A stretch of DNA of 34,317 nt from a virus, in the IMG/VR virus record IMGVR_UViG_3300032334_000880, positions 1 through 34,317 of that record; one strand, given 5' to 3'. The notes under the pieces were generated by a model that saw only the letters and a program-made list of their open reading frames with translations, ran no database searches and was not told the origin of the DNA. Below, piece after piece: positions 7,003 to 14,284 of the stretch. The translations under genes were made by a program, and so were the position numbers. The first letter of the stretch is position 1. Every line of letters begins with the position of its first letter.

Positions 7003-8256
7003 ATGGAATCGACCATCCGCCGCAAGGCACAGGACGAGATCGCCACCATCACCGCCCGTCTCGAAGAGCTCCGCTCCGTCGAGGTCGTGGAAGGCTCCGA
7101 CGAGCAGGCCGCGGCCCAGCTCGAGATCGAGTCCCTGGTCCAGCGCGGCGACAAGGCGACCTCCACGATCGACGCCCAGGACAAGCTCGACGCCAAGATC
7201 GTCGCCATGCGTTCCGCTCTGGCTGGCGTTGCCAGCCCCGAGCCCCGCGCCGTGGAGGCCCCGGCCGTCCACACGAGTCGGAGCGTGATCGGCCGCTCGT
7301 CGCTCCAGATGTGGGAGCGGTCCGGCGTGTCGGCTGACCGTGTCGCCAACATCGGCGAGCACTTCCGGGCCATGGCTCGCGGCGAAGTCCGCGGCGCGTT
7401 CACCACGGCCACCGAGGCCGCGAACAGCATGGGCGGCAAAAAGCCGACCTACAACACGAAGGGCGCCGAGCTCGTCTACGAGGACGTGTATCGTGGCGTG
7501 ATGGGCATCCTCGAGGAGACCTCGGTCGGCCTCCAGGTCGCCAACGTCATGGGATGCAGCTCGAACCAGCTCACGCTCCCGCGGTCCGACGACGCGATCG
7601 ACGCGAACTGGTACCTCGAGAACACGGAGATCGCTCCGGTTCTCATCAAGACCTCCCAGACGATCATCCCGATCAACAAGCTGGGCGCTCGCGTCCAGGT
7701 GTCGAACGAGCTGATCGAGGACTCGGTCTACTCGGTCGCCACGCTCGTCGCCCAGAAGGTGGCGTTCGCGTTCGCGGTCGAGATCGACCAAGCGTGGATC
7801 GACGGCAACGTCGGCGCCGGTATCACCGGCCTGACGACCGCCGTCACCCAGTCGGTGACGATCGGAGCCGGTGGCCTCACGCCGGCCGACGTGGCGAAGG
7901 TCCACGCCGCGATCAACCCCTACGCCGTGAACCCCGTGTGGGTGCTGTCGCCGGAAGGCGTCGGCCTCCTCAAGGCCGCGGCGGCCGGTGCGATCGGGAC
8001 CGACATCACCGCTCCCTCGCGGCTGTCGATCTTCGGGATCCCGGTCTACATCTGCAAGCAGTTCACCGGGAAGAACATCGGCATCTTCGCCGACTTCAAG
8101 CAGCTCTCGACGGTGGCTGTCCGGTCGAACGGTCTCACCATCGCGGCCAGCCGCGAGCGTGCGATCGAGTACGACCAGACGGTCTTCGTCGCGACCCAGC
8201 GGCTCGGCATCGGCATGACCGGCGCCTCCTACGGTGTGCTCCTCAAGAAGCCGTAA
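7003..8256 (+). CDS. Major capsid protein (HK97 fold)
   Basis: A 417-residue HK97-type major capsid protein. Residues about 1-75 form a charged coiled-coil (MESTIRRKAQDEIATITARL...) corresponding to the delta/scaffold domain cut off by the protease at 3642-4304. The shell domain carries typical stretches: 'STVAVRSNGLTIAASRERA', 'NKLGARVQVSNELIEDS', 'AFAVEIDQAWIDGN' and 'VWVLSPEGVGLLKAA'. ATG 7003 was chosen because AAAGGAGC lies about 8 bases upstream; the frame is open back to 6826 but crosses the promoter region. It has its own promoter candidate and is followed by a strong hairpin terminator, so it may be a separate high-level transcript. Confidence 0.95.
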   Translation: MESTIRRKAQDEIATITARLEELRSVEVVEGSDEQAAAQLEIESLVQRGDKATSTIDAQDKLDAKIVAMRSALAGVASPEPRAVEAPAVHTSRSVIGRSSLQMWERSGVSADRVANIGEHFRAMARGEVRGAFTTATEAANSMGGKKPTYNTKGAELVYEDVYRGVMGILEETSVGLQVANVMGCSSNQLTLPRSDDAIDANWYLENTEIAPVLIKTSQTIIPINKLGARVQVSNELIEDSVYSVATLVAQKVAFAFAVEIDQAWIDGNVGAGITGLTTAVTQSVTIGAGGLTPADVAKVHAAINPYAVNPVWVLSPEGVGLLKAAAAGAIGTDITAPSRLSIFGIPVYICKQFTGKNIGIFADFKQLSTVAVRSNGLTIAASRERAIEYDQTVFVATQRLGIGMTGASYGVLLKKP

Positions 8257-8279
8257 GCCGCTCCCTGATCCCCTCCGTC

Positions 8280-8319
8280 GGGCCGGGAGTCGCCTCGGTG
8301 GCTCCCGGCCCGTTCTCTT
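8280..8319 (+). terminator. Hairpin terminator after the capsid gene
   Basis: GGGCCGGGAG (8280-8289) and CTCCCGGCCC (8302-8311) form a perfect 10-bp stem with a 12-base loop, followed by GTTCTCTT. It begins 24 bases after the capsid stop. The T-tract is interrupted, so read-through into the neck genes is likely; this would set a high capsid-to-neck ratio. Confidence 0.75.
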
Positions 8320-8332
8320 GAATAGGTGATCC

Positions 8333-8929
8333 GTGAAGCTGGTCTCGAACGTGATGCTCGCCCCGCCCCGCGTGGAGCCCGTGTCGCTCACGGAGCTGAA
8401 GGAGCACCTCCGCATCCTGCCGGAGAACGCGGAGGACGACCTCCAGCTCCAGACGTTCATCGCCACGGCCCGCGCCGTGGTCGAGTCCCGCCTCGGGTAC
8501 GCCCTCTACGCGACCCCGTACCGGGCCACGTTCGAACTGCGACCCGGCGCCCAGCGGTGTATCTGCGGCGGGTGTACGAGCGGACCTCCGGGGTATGACC
8601 TCCCGACGAAGCCGGTCCTCCACTCCGACGAGTACCCGGTGACGCTCACGCTCGACGGCGACCCGATGGCGCTCGACGCCTTCGCGGTCGACGTGGACAC
8701 GGGGACGGTCCAGCCGGTCCCGATGTCGGCGGCCCGGGCCGTCGTGACCTACTGGGCCGGCGTGGCACCGGGGACCTACGTCGCCCCGCAGGCGAAGGTG
8801 GCGATCCTCATGTTGGCCTCCCATTGGTACGAGCACCGGACGGCGGTGGTCTCGGAGACGGGGGCGCAGGTGTTGCCGATGGCGGTCGAGATGCTCCTCG
8901 CGTCGATCTCCATGACCGGGAGGTACTGA
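8333..8929 (+). CDS. Head-tail connector (gp6-like adaptor)
   Basis: A 198-residue protein starting at GTG 8333 after AATAGGTG. The N-terminal part, 'PPRVEPVSLTELKEHLRI' then a helix 'LQTFIATARAVVESRLGYAL', is the hallmark of phage gp6/QLRG-type connectors, which form the ring below the portal. The C-terminal helix 'VAILMLASHWYEHRTAVV' is also typical. A Cys-containing insertion (QRCICGGCTSG, mid-protein) is less usual and may bind metal. The stop overlaps the next start (TGATG). Confidence 0.88.
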   Translation: MKLVSNVMLAPPRVEPVSLTELKEHLRILPENAEDDLQLQTFIATARAVVESRLGYALYATPYRATFELRPGAQRCICGGCTSGPPGYDLPTKPVLHSDEYPVTLTLDGDPMALDAFAVDVDTGTVQPVPMSAARAVVTYWAGVAPGTYVAPQAKVAILMLASHWYEHRTAVVSETGAQVLPMAVEMLLASISMTGRY

Positions 8930-9261
8930 TGGCCCTCCCGGCCGGTCTCCTCCGCGAGCTGGTGGTGATCGAGTACCCGCTCGAAACGCGGAACTCGCTC
9001 GGGGAGGCGATCCAGACGTGGCACGAGTACGCCCGCCGGCGGTGCCACGTCGAGGCGGTGGGGTACATCGAGCAGACCCGCCGGCAACAGATCGGCGGGA
9101 GCGTGTCGCACGTCGTGCGGATGCGGTACTGCGACGGCCTCACGGGCCAGATGAGGCTCCGGTGGGTGACCCGTGGCGGCCGGATCCTCCAGATCACCGG
9201 CGTGGTCGAGCGGAACAACCGCGAGGAGCACGAGGTCCAGGCGGAGGAGCGGGCCACATGA
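8929..9261 (+). CDS. Head-tail joining / closure protein
   Basis: A 110-residue protein read as the head-closure (stopper) protein of the neck. The pattern 'LGEAIQTWHEYARRRCHVE' and '...RWVTRGGRILQITGVVERNNREE' is that of the Phage_H_T_join / SPP1 gp16-like family, small beta-barrels that plug the connector. It overlaps the preceding stop by one base and the next gene by 4 bases, so it is translationally coupled inside the neck operon. Confidence 0.82.
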   Translation: MALPAGLLRELVVIEYPLETRNSLGEAIQTWHEYARRRCHVEAVGYIEQTRRQQIGGSVSHVVRMRYCDGLTGQMRLRWVTRGGRILQITGVVERNNREEHEVQAEERAT

Positions 9262-9776
9262 TCAGCCTCAACCACGCCGAGGTCCGCGGCGACATCGGCG
9301 CGATCGTCCGGCGATTCGACGCGCTCCCGAAGCACATCTCGCGGAAGCACCTCGGGGCCGCGATGAAGCTGGCGATCAAGCAGTCCCGCGGCGTCCAGGT
9401 GTTGAAGTCCATGACGCCGAAGAAGAAGGGCAAGTACAAGGCCGCGTGGGTCGGCGACAAGCGAACGGCCGGCGGCCTCCGGCGGAGCGCTACGGTGAAG
9501 ACCGTCGGCGTCCGGTCCGGTGGCTCGGCGTTCGCGGTGCTGGGCTACAAGTACGGGTGGGAGAGCCGGAAGGGTATCTGGCAGGAGTTCGGGACCAAGG
9601 CCGGGTGTAAGCCGCAGCGAATGGCGGAGAAGGCGTTCCGGCAGATCGCCGGACCGGTGAAGGCGATCCTCGGGGCGAAGCTGATCAACGCCCTGGAGAA
9701 GGCGGTGAACGAGCTAGCCGGCGGGAAGAATCCGACCCGCGTCTATTCGGCCGGCGGAACATGGAGGCCGGGCTGA
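9258..9776 (+). CDS. Tail completion / neck protein (HK97 gp10-like)
   Basis: A 172-residue basic protein. The layout, an N-terminal helix 'IVRRFDALPKHISRKHLGAAMKL', a 'MTPKKKGKYKAAW' basic patch, 'SAFAVLGYKYGWESRKGIWQEFGT' and a C-terminal helix, fits HK97 gp10-like proteins that join head and tail. 'W-EFGT' is the family's usual signature. The start overlaps the previous stop (ATGATC) and the stop overlaps the next start (TGATG). Confidence 0.85.
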   Translation: MISLNHAEVRGDIGAIVRRFDALPKHISRKHLGAAMKLAIKQSRGVQVLKSMTPKKKGKYKAAWVGDKRTAGGLRRSATVKTVGVRSGGSAFAVLGYKYGWESRKGIWQEFGTKAGCKPQRMAEKAFRQIAGPVKAILGAKLINALEKAVNELAGGKNPTRVYSAGGTWRPG

Positions 9777-10171
9777 TGCCATACCCTGAGACGTGGCTCC
9801 GCGGTGCGATCGAGGCGGCGGCCGGATGCCCGGCGTGGCCGATGGCGGTCCCCGAGGGCGCCCCGACACCGTTCCTCGTCTACCGCCGGACCGGCACGCT
9901 CCGCGAGCGGACGCTCGCGTTCCAGACCGCCACGCCGGTCGCCACGTTCCAGGTGTGGATCGTGGCCGACTCCTACCTCGCGGCGAAGGACCTCGGGGAG
10001 AAGGTCCGCCTCGGGGTCGACAACTTCAACGGCTCCGGCGCCGGTCTCACAATCGACCACGCCTTCCTCACGGACGAGTCCGACGGAGAGGTCGACTACG
10101 ACGAGGGGCAGGATAAGCCCACCTACACGATCCAGCAGATCTACGAGATCCGCTACTGCGAGACGCGGTAG
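9776..10171 (+). CDS. Tail terminator (DUF3168-like)
   Basis: A 131-residue protein, read as the ring that caps the finished tail tube. The order 'GCPAWPMAVPEGAPTPFLVYRRTGT', 'VATFQVWIVADSYLAAKDLGEKVR' and 'YTIQQIYEIRYCE' matches the DUF3168 fold and its map position. ATG 9776 overlaps the previous stop and has GGAGG about 8 bases upstream. The stretch coding DNFNGSG (10019-10039) contains a copy of the late-promoter repeat, so coding and control may overlap. Confidence 0.78.
   Translation: MPYPETWLRGAIEAAAGCPAWPMAVPEGAPTPFLVYRRTGTLRERTLAFQTATPVATFQVWIVADSYLAAKDLGEKVRLGVDNFNGSGAGLTIDHAFLTDESDGEVDYDEGQDKPTYTIQQIYEIRYCETR
10021..10053 (+). promoter_or_regulatory. Possible intragenic late promoter P3
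   Basis: The exact CAACTTCAACGGCTCCGG (10021-10038) shared with the 2079 and 6937 copies lies inside the tail terminator gene. TTCAAC (10025-10030) is followed after 17 bases by CACAAT (10048-10053). RNA from here would begin about 130 bases before the tail-tube genes. It could be only a coding coincidence (FNGSG), hence lower confidence. Confidence 0.4.
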
Positions 10172-10189
10172 CACCACCAGGAGCCACAC

Positions 10190-10585
10190 ATGGCGATCGC
10201 CGACTCCCAGGGAACGACATTCACCTTCAACGCGATTGCGTTCCTCGCCACGAACGTGAAGGTGATGTCGAGCGTCAACGAGATCGACGCCTCGACGCTG
10301 GACCTCGCGAGCGGCTCGATGCGGGCATACCAGCCGGCTCCGCTGAAGGACGGCGACACGGTCTCCTGCCAATACTTCGGGACCCAGCGCCCGGCGATGG
10401 ACAAGAACTACGCCATCGCATGTGCGAAGCTCGGGATCTCCGGTAACGCGCTCTGCACGAAGTGGGAGAACGAGGCGAAGGTCGGCGAGCTGCTCACCGG
10501 CTCGGCGGAGTTCCGGCTCTCCGGCGGCACCACGCGGGACGATGGCACCGACGCCACCGACGGGACCGACACCACCACGCCGTGA
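10190..10585 (+). CDS. Putative major tail (tube) protein 1
   Basis: A 131-residue protein, SD CAGGAG 6 bases before ATG. The order (after the tail terminator, before the chaperones) and the opening 'QGTTFTFNAIAFLATNVKVMSS', 'EIDASTLDLASGSMR', 'DTVSCQYFG' suggest a tail-tube-type beta-barrel. The C-terminus is an Asp/Thr/Gly low-complexity tail (DDGTDATDGTDTTTP), perhaps surface-exposed. The next gene looks like a distant second copy of the fold. The assignment rests on position and pattern. Confidence 0.6.
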   Translation: MAIADSQGTTFTFNAIAFLATNVKVMSSVNEIDASTLDLASGSMRAYQPAPLKDGDTVSCQYFGTQRPAMDKNYAIACAKLGISGNALCTKWENEAKVGELLTGSAEFRLSGGTTRDDGTDATDGTDTTTP

Positions 10586-10594
10586 GGTCGGCCG

Positions 10595-10993
10595 ATGCCC
10601 ACGACCCCGATCCCGAACGCCCAGGGCTCGACCCTGGCATTCGGTGGCGTGACGTTCCCGAAGCTCACCGGGTGGAAGGTCCAGGCCGGCGGCGTGACGC
10701 TGTTCGACCGGACCCACATGGGGAGCAGCACCTACGGCAGCGGAACGAACGTCCGCGTCGTGAAGCAGTTCGACGTGTCGGCGGTCGAGCCCGACTCGGT
10801 CGAGGCCACGGCCCTCGGGCCTTCCTCCTTCGGTCCGGATGACAAGGGCCGCGCGGCCGCGCTCACGCTCACCTTCCCCGATGGGACTTCCTTGTTTGGG
10901 ACCGCGGCCCTGGTGAACTACACGGTCGAGGGCCAGGTCGGCGACCTCGTGAAGACCTCGATGTCGTTCAAGTACCTCGGTTACGAAGTCTAA
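10595..10993 (+). CDS. Putative major tail (tube) protein 2
   Basis: A 132-residue protein starting 9 bases after the preceding stop. It opens with 'NAQGSTLAFGGVTFPKLTGW', close in pattern to the previous gene's QGTTFTFNAIAF, then beta-rich segments (KTSMSFKYLGYEV at the end). Two adjacent tube-like proteins suggest a duplication in which one forms the tube and the other a decoration or tip-proximal ring. Which is the main tube protein cannot be told from sequence. Confidence 0.6.
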   Translation: MPTTPIPNAQGSTLAFGGVTFPKLTGWKVQAGGVTLFDRTHMGSSTYGSGTNVRVVKQFDVSAVEPDSVEATALGPSSFGPDDKGRAAALTLTFPDGTSLFGTAALVNYTVEGQVGDLVKTSMSFKYLGYEV

Positions 10994-11003
10994 GGAGCAT
11001 TCC

Positions 11004-11351
11004 ATGGCATTCACGCGGGATAGTTTGCTGGCCGGCGCCGGTCACAAGAACGTGGCGGCCGTCGAGGTGGACGGGGTGGGCGAGGTGTTCCTCCGCTCGC
11101 CGACGTTCGCGGAGTGGTATCCGCTGATCCTCGACCAAGCGAAGCACGACGGCGGCCCGGTGCCGGACTCCGTGGTCGCGTCCACGATCGTCGCTCTCCT
11201 CTGCAACGAGGACGGCGAGCGGCTCCTCGAGGACGGCGACGCGGCGGCGGTGTTGTCGAATCCGCCGGCGGTGGTGATGGCCCTCTACAACGCTTGCAAG
11301 CTCCACCTCGCGAAGGCCGCAGAAGCCCGTGAGGAGGTGTCGGGAAACTGA
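11004..11351 (+). CDS. Tail assembly chaperone (gpG-like)
   Basis: A 115-residue protein, ATG after AAGGAGCATTCC. It lies just before the tape measure, where Siphoviruses encode two overlapping chaperones that coat the tape measure before tube polymerisation. 'VFLRSPTFAEWYPLI' and a helical C-terminal half (AVVMALYNACKLHLAKAAEA) fit. Its last sense codons lie on the slippery sequence GGGAAAC, directly before TGA, so some ribosomes shift to frame -1 and make a longer gpGT-like product. Confidence 0.82.
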   Translation: MAFTRDSLLAGAGHKNVAAVEVDGVGEVFLRSPTFAEWYPLILDQAKHDGGPVPDSVVASTIVALLCNEDGERLLEDGDAAAVLSNPPAVVMALYNACKLHLAKAAEAREEVSGN

Positions 11352-11389
11352 GAAGCCAGCCGGAGCTCCTGATGCTCTTCCGGCTGGCT
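11342..11389 (+). promoter_or_regulatory. Programmed -1 frameshift signal of the tail chaperones
   Basis: The heptamer GGGAAAC (11342-11348) is read as G GGA AAC in the zero frame, with the TGA stop immediately after. After a 5-base spacer, AGCCAGCCGG (11354-11363) pairs perfectly with CCGGCTGGCT (11380-11389), extended by one A-T and one G-U pair. Slippery site, spacer and stem match the canonical -1 frameshift arrangement. A purine-rich AGGAGG 4 bases upstream may also influence pausing. Confidence 0.88.
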
Positions 11390-11692
11390 CTTGCAATGAA
11401 CGAGCCCGACGTGGACGCCTTCGCGTCGCGGCTCACGATGCGGTCGCTCGCGATGTGGCAGGGGTTCTATGACGTGGAGCCATTCGGCGACGAGTGGCGG
11501 CAGTCGATGCGGTTGGCAAACATGATCCGGGCCATGGCCGGGGCCGATGTAAAGGTCGATGACGAGGACAAGCTGATGCCGAACTACCGCCCACCAGTTC
11601 AAACCGAGGCCGAGATGATCGCCGAGCTCGCGAAGATCCCGGCGTTTGCGGAGCAGCTCCGGGCCGCGGGAAAGATCGGCGGTGAGGCATGA
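11348..11692 (+). CDS. Tail assembly chaperone, frameshifted extension (T domain)
   Basis: The -1 frame after the slippery site encodes 114 residues (LRSQPELLMLFRLALAMNEP...) and ends at 11692. Joined to the upstream frame it gives a fusion of about 229 residues, the gpGT equivalent. Features such as 'RSLAMWQGFYDVEPFGDEW' and 'MRLANMIRAMAG' are typical of the T part of Siphovirus chaperones. An ATG at 11372 exists but has no convincing ribosome site, and lies inside the frameshift hairpin. The stop overlaps the tape-measure start (ATGA). Confidence 0.82.
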   Translation: MRSQPELLMLFRLALAMNEPDVDAFASRLTMRSLAMWQGFYDVEPFGDEWRQSMRLANMIRAMAGADVKVDDEDKLMPNYRPPVQTEAEMIAELAKIPAFAEQLRAAGKIGGEA

Positions 11693-13071
11693 GCGCGACG
11701 ATCGGCAAGGTCGCGGCGGTTTTCACGGCGTCCACGACCGGCCTCACCAGCGGCGTGAACGCGGCGAAGGCGTCCTTGAACGGGATGTCTGGCACCGTGG
11801 AGAAGATCCACGGCAAGCTCACGATGTTGACGGCGATCGAGGGGGCGAAGCTCTTCGGGTCGATCGCGTCGGCCGCCACCGACACGGCGCGGTCTATGAT
11901 CCAGATGGGCGACGCCACGGCCCAGATGATCGACGAGCAAAGCAAGGCGGCGGCGAAGCTCGGGGTCTCGCTGAACTCGTTCGTCGCGCTCTCCCAGGCG
12001 GCCGAGCTCGCCGGGATCTCTCAGGGGAAGGTGACCGGGGCCGTCCAGAAGATGGGCCTCGCCCTGGTCGCGGCCGAGGGTGGCTCCAAGAAGGCCCAGG
12101 AGGCGTTCTCGGCGCTCGGCCTCTCTGCCTCCGAGCTCTCCAAGATGTCGCCGGAGAAGGCGTTCCAGGTGATCGCGGAGCAGATCGCGAAGCTCCCGAC
12201 CCCGGCGGAGCGGACGGCGGCGGCGATCAAGATCTTCGGCAAGGCCGGCAAGGACCTTGGTCCGCTCTTCGAGGGCGGGGCCGCGGCGATCCGCCAAGCC
12301 ACCGAGGAGGCCGATCTCTTCGGGACGGCTCTCGACACCCTAAGCGGCAAGCAGGTCGAGGAGATGAACGACGCCTTCACACGACTCGGGAAGGCGTTCG
12401 AAGGGTTCAAGGTCCAGGTGGTGGCGGCGTTCGCTCCGGCGGTGACGGCCGGCGTCGAGAACGTGATCGCGAAGCTGAAGGACGCCGGCGGGATGCGGGA
12501 GGTGGCTCTCGACTTCGCCGAGACGGTGGGCTTCGCGGTGGTCACGCTCGTCGAAGGTGCCGGCCATTTCGCCGAGATCATCAAGGACGCCCTGAACGCG
12601 GTGAAGTCCGCCTTCGACGGGATCAAGAACTTCCGCGCCTTCCTGATGGATATCCAAGGGGCCGGGACGGAGGTCGTGTCCGACTTCGCGTTCTTCCTCA
12701 ACCGATCGAAAGAGACGGACGAGACCCTCCAGATGCGCAGGGACGGCCGCAAGATGCGGGAGGAGGCGACGAAGCTCTGGCGGGAGTCGATGGGGCTGGC
12801 CCCGATCGGCGCCGACGGCCAGCCGAAGACCGAATCCGACATCCGGAAGGCCCTCCGCGAGAACCTCGAACGGATGCGAGCCTTGCAGAAACCGCCGGCC
12901 ACGGCGGCGGCGCCACCGGCCCCGATGCTCGAGCGGAGCGACGAGGCTCGGCCGATGTCCGAGGCGACCGGCCTCAAACAGGTGACGCTCCTCCAGAAGA
13001 TCGCGAAGTCCCTCGGACTGCCGGAGCCCGAGGCGGTGTTCGTTCTGGCCGGCGCGGCGGGAGGTAACTGA
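11689..13071 (+). CDS. Tape measure protein
   Basis: A 460-residue helical protein that sets tail length and is expelled during DNA entry. It is Ala/Lys-rich throughout, with 'AAVFTASTTGLTSGVNAAK' at the start (common in tape measures), long amphipathic helices, and a hydrophobic stretch 'VALDFAETVGFAVVTLVEG' (about residues 270-290) that may be the membrane-interacting part. It is short for the family; at about 1.5 A per residue the tail would be near 70 nm. The start overlaps the chaperone stop; the stop overlaps the next start. Confidence 0.88.
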   Translation: MSATIGKVAAVFTASTTGLTSGVNAAKASLNGMSGTVEKIHGKLTMLTAIEGAKLFGSIASAATDTARSMIQMGDATAQMIDEQSKAAAKLGVSLNSFVALSQAAELAGISQGKVTGAVQKMGLALVAAEGGSKKAQEAFSALGLSASELSKMSPEKAFQVIAEQIAKLPTPAERTAAAIKIFGKAGKDLGPLFEGGAAAIRQATEEADLFGTALDTLSGKQVEEMNDAFTRLGKAFEGFKVQVVAAFAPAVTAGVENVIAKLKDAGGMREVALDFAETVGFAVVTLVEGAGHFAEIIKDALNAVKSAFDGIKNFRAFLMDIQGAGTEVVSDFAFFLNRSKETDETLQMRRDGRKMREEATKLWRESMGLAPIGADGQPKTESDIRKALRENLERMRALQKPPATAAAPPAPMLERSDEARPMSEATGLKQVTLLQKIAKSLGLPEPEAVFVLAGAAGGN

Positions 13072-13934
13072 TGGCCGTCGTGAACACCGTCGAGGTCGTG
13101 GCGGATCGCTCGTGGAGCGGAAGGTACCGCCAGCCCTACAACTACTCGCGCTCCTTCCTCGTGAAGACGGACGACCCGCAGACCTCGATCGTGGAGGTAG
13201 CGCAAGCTCCCGGCATTCGGTATCTGAACGCCCACCCGGACGACCCCGAATGCCTCATGCAGGACTTCTCCTGCCAAGCGGTGGACGAGTCGGGCCTCTA
13301 CTACCGGGTCGTCTTCAAGTACGAGCCGCTCCCTCCAAACGAGGACAGCAATCAGTCCGGCGGTGGCGGCATCGTGATGCCGGTCGACGCATGGAGCGCG
13401 TCGGGGTCGATCACCTCGGGGCCGGCGACCGTCGACAAGGACGACAAGCCGATTGTGAACTCAGCCGGGGATCCGATCTCCGAGATCGAGAAGGACCACG
13501 CCGAGTTTCGGATCGTCCTCACGCGATGCGTGATGGATCTCTCGTGGACCTCCGTCGCGATGGACTACACCAACGCGGTGAACTCCGGATCGTGGAACGG
13601 GTCGGACGCAAGGACGTGGAAGTGTCACTTCCAGAACGCCGCGAAGCGGCAGGAGTCGAGCGACTCAGGCGTCCTTGAATACTGGGAGACGACGTGGGAG
13701 TTCGTCTACCGTCCGGAGACGTGGGATCTCAAGCCGCTCAACGTCGGCCTCCAGGAGAAGAAGGGCGGGAAGAAGGTCGGCATCAAGCTGGAAGGCGAGC
13801 CGGTGATCTCGCCGGTGGCGCTCGACAACAACGGCAAGGCTACGCCGGACGCCGATCCCGACGTGATCAACGGCGGGAAGGGTGTCCGCGTCTACCCCGA
13901 GAAGGACTTCAGCATCTTCGGGACGCCGTCATGA
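13071..13934 (+). CDS. Tail tip / distal tail protein, unassigned
   Basis: A 287-residue protein directly after the tape measure, where distal tail or baseplate-hub proteins are found. It is beta-rich with many aromatic residues (SGRYRQPYNYSRSFLVK, LEYWETTWEFVYRPETWDLKPLN), consistent with a virion protein. No catalytic motif is visible and I do not recognise a named family. TGATG coupling to the tape measure and ATGA coupling to the next gene tie it to tail assembly. Confidence 0.65.
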   Translation: MAVVNTVEVVADRSWSGRYRQPYNYSRSFLVKTDDPQTSIVEVAQAPGIRYLNAHPDDPECLMQDFSCQAVDESGLYYRVVFKYEPLPPNEDSNQSGGGGIVMPVDAWSASGSITSGPATVDKDDKPIVNSAGDPISEIEKDHAEFRIVLTRCVMDLSWTSVAMDYTNAVNSGSWNGSDARTWKCHFQNAAKRQESSDSGVLEYWETTWEFVYRPETWDLKPLNVGLQEKKGGKKVGIKLEGEPVISPVALDNNGKATPDADPDVINGGKGVRVYPEKDFSIFGTPS

Positions 13935-14284
13935 GAGCCGATAAGACCGGCAAGTTCACGAAGCGGGACGCCCAGCGCATCGCGAACTGTGTCGCGTCGT
14001 TCGAGCGCGGCACTCGCAAGCAGAAGGCGATCAAGTACGAGCGGAACTACGCCGGCGGGTCGCCGATCCGCCTCGGGAAAACCACCGCCGCGTGGTCGAA
14101 GGGGACGCTCGCGACGATCACGCTCTACGAGGAGGGGACGCCACCGAATGAGACCGCGACCTCGCCGGAGGAGACGCTGGAGGATTGTGTGAACAAGTTC
14201 GCGGACGTTAAGTCTGGCAAATGGGTCGCCGTGGCGAAGGGTGGAAATGGGTCGTGGTACTTGATCGCGGCGGAGTGTGAGTAA
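13931..14284 (+). CDS. Small tail-module protein, unknown
   Basis: A 117-residue protein starting at ATG 13931 (ATGA overlap) and ending in TAATG shared with the next gene. The N-terminal half is basic (DKTGKFTKRDAQRIANC, RGTRKQKAIKYERNY). The C-terminal half is a predicted beta-sheet ending 'SGKWVAVAKGGNGSWYLIAAECE'. The pattern suggests an adaptor or accessory tip protein. No family recognised. Confidence 0.65.
   Translation: MRADKTGKFTKRDAQRIANCVASFERGTRKQKAIKYERNYAGGSPIRLGKTTAAWSKGTLATITLYEEGTPPNETATSPEETLEDCVNKFADVKSGKWVAVAKGGNGSWYLIAAECE

Noticed and set aside
6925-8466. Long - strand open frame of 513 codons opposite the capsid gene
   Set aside because: Composition is typical of a shadow frame (Asp/Arg/Gly/Val); the + strand frame is an unmistakable HK97 capsid protein.
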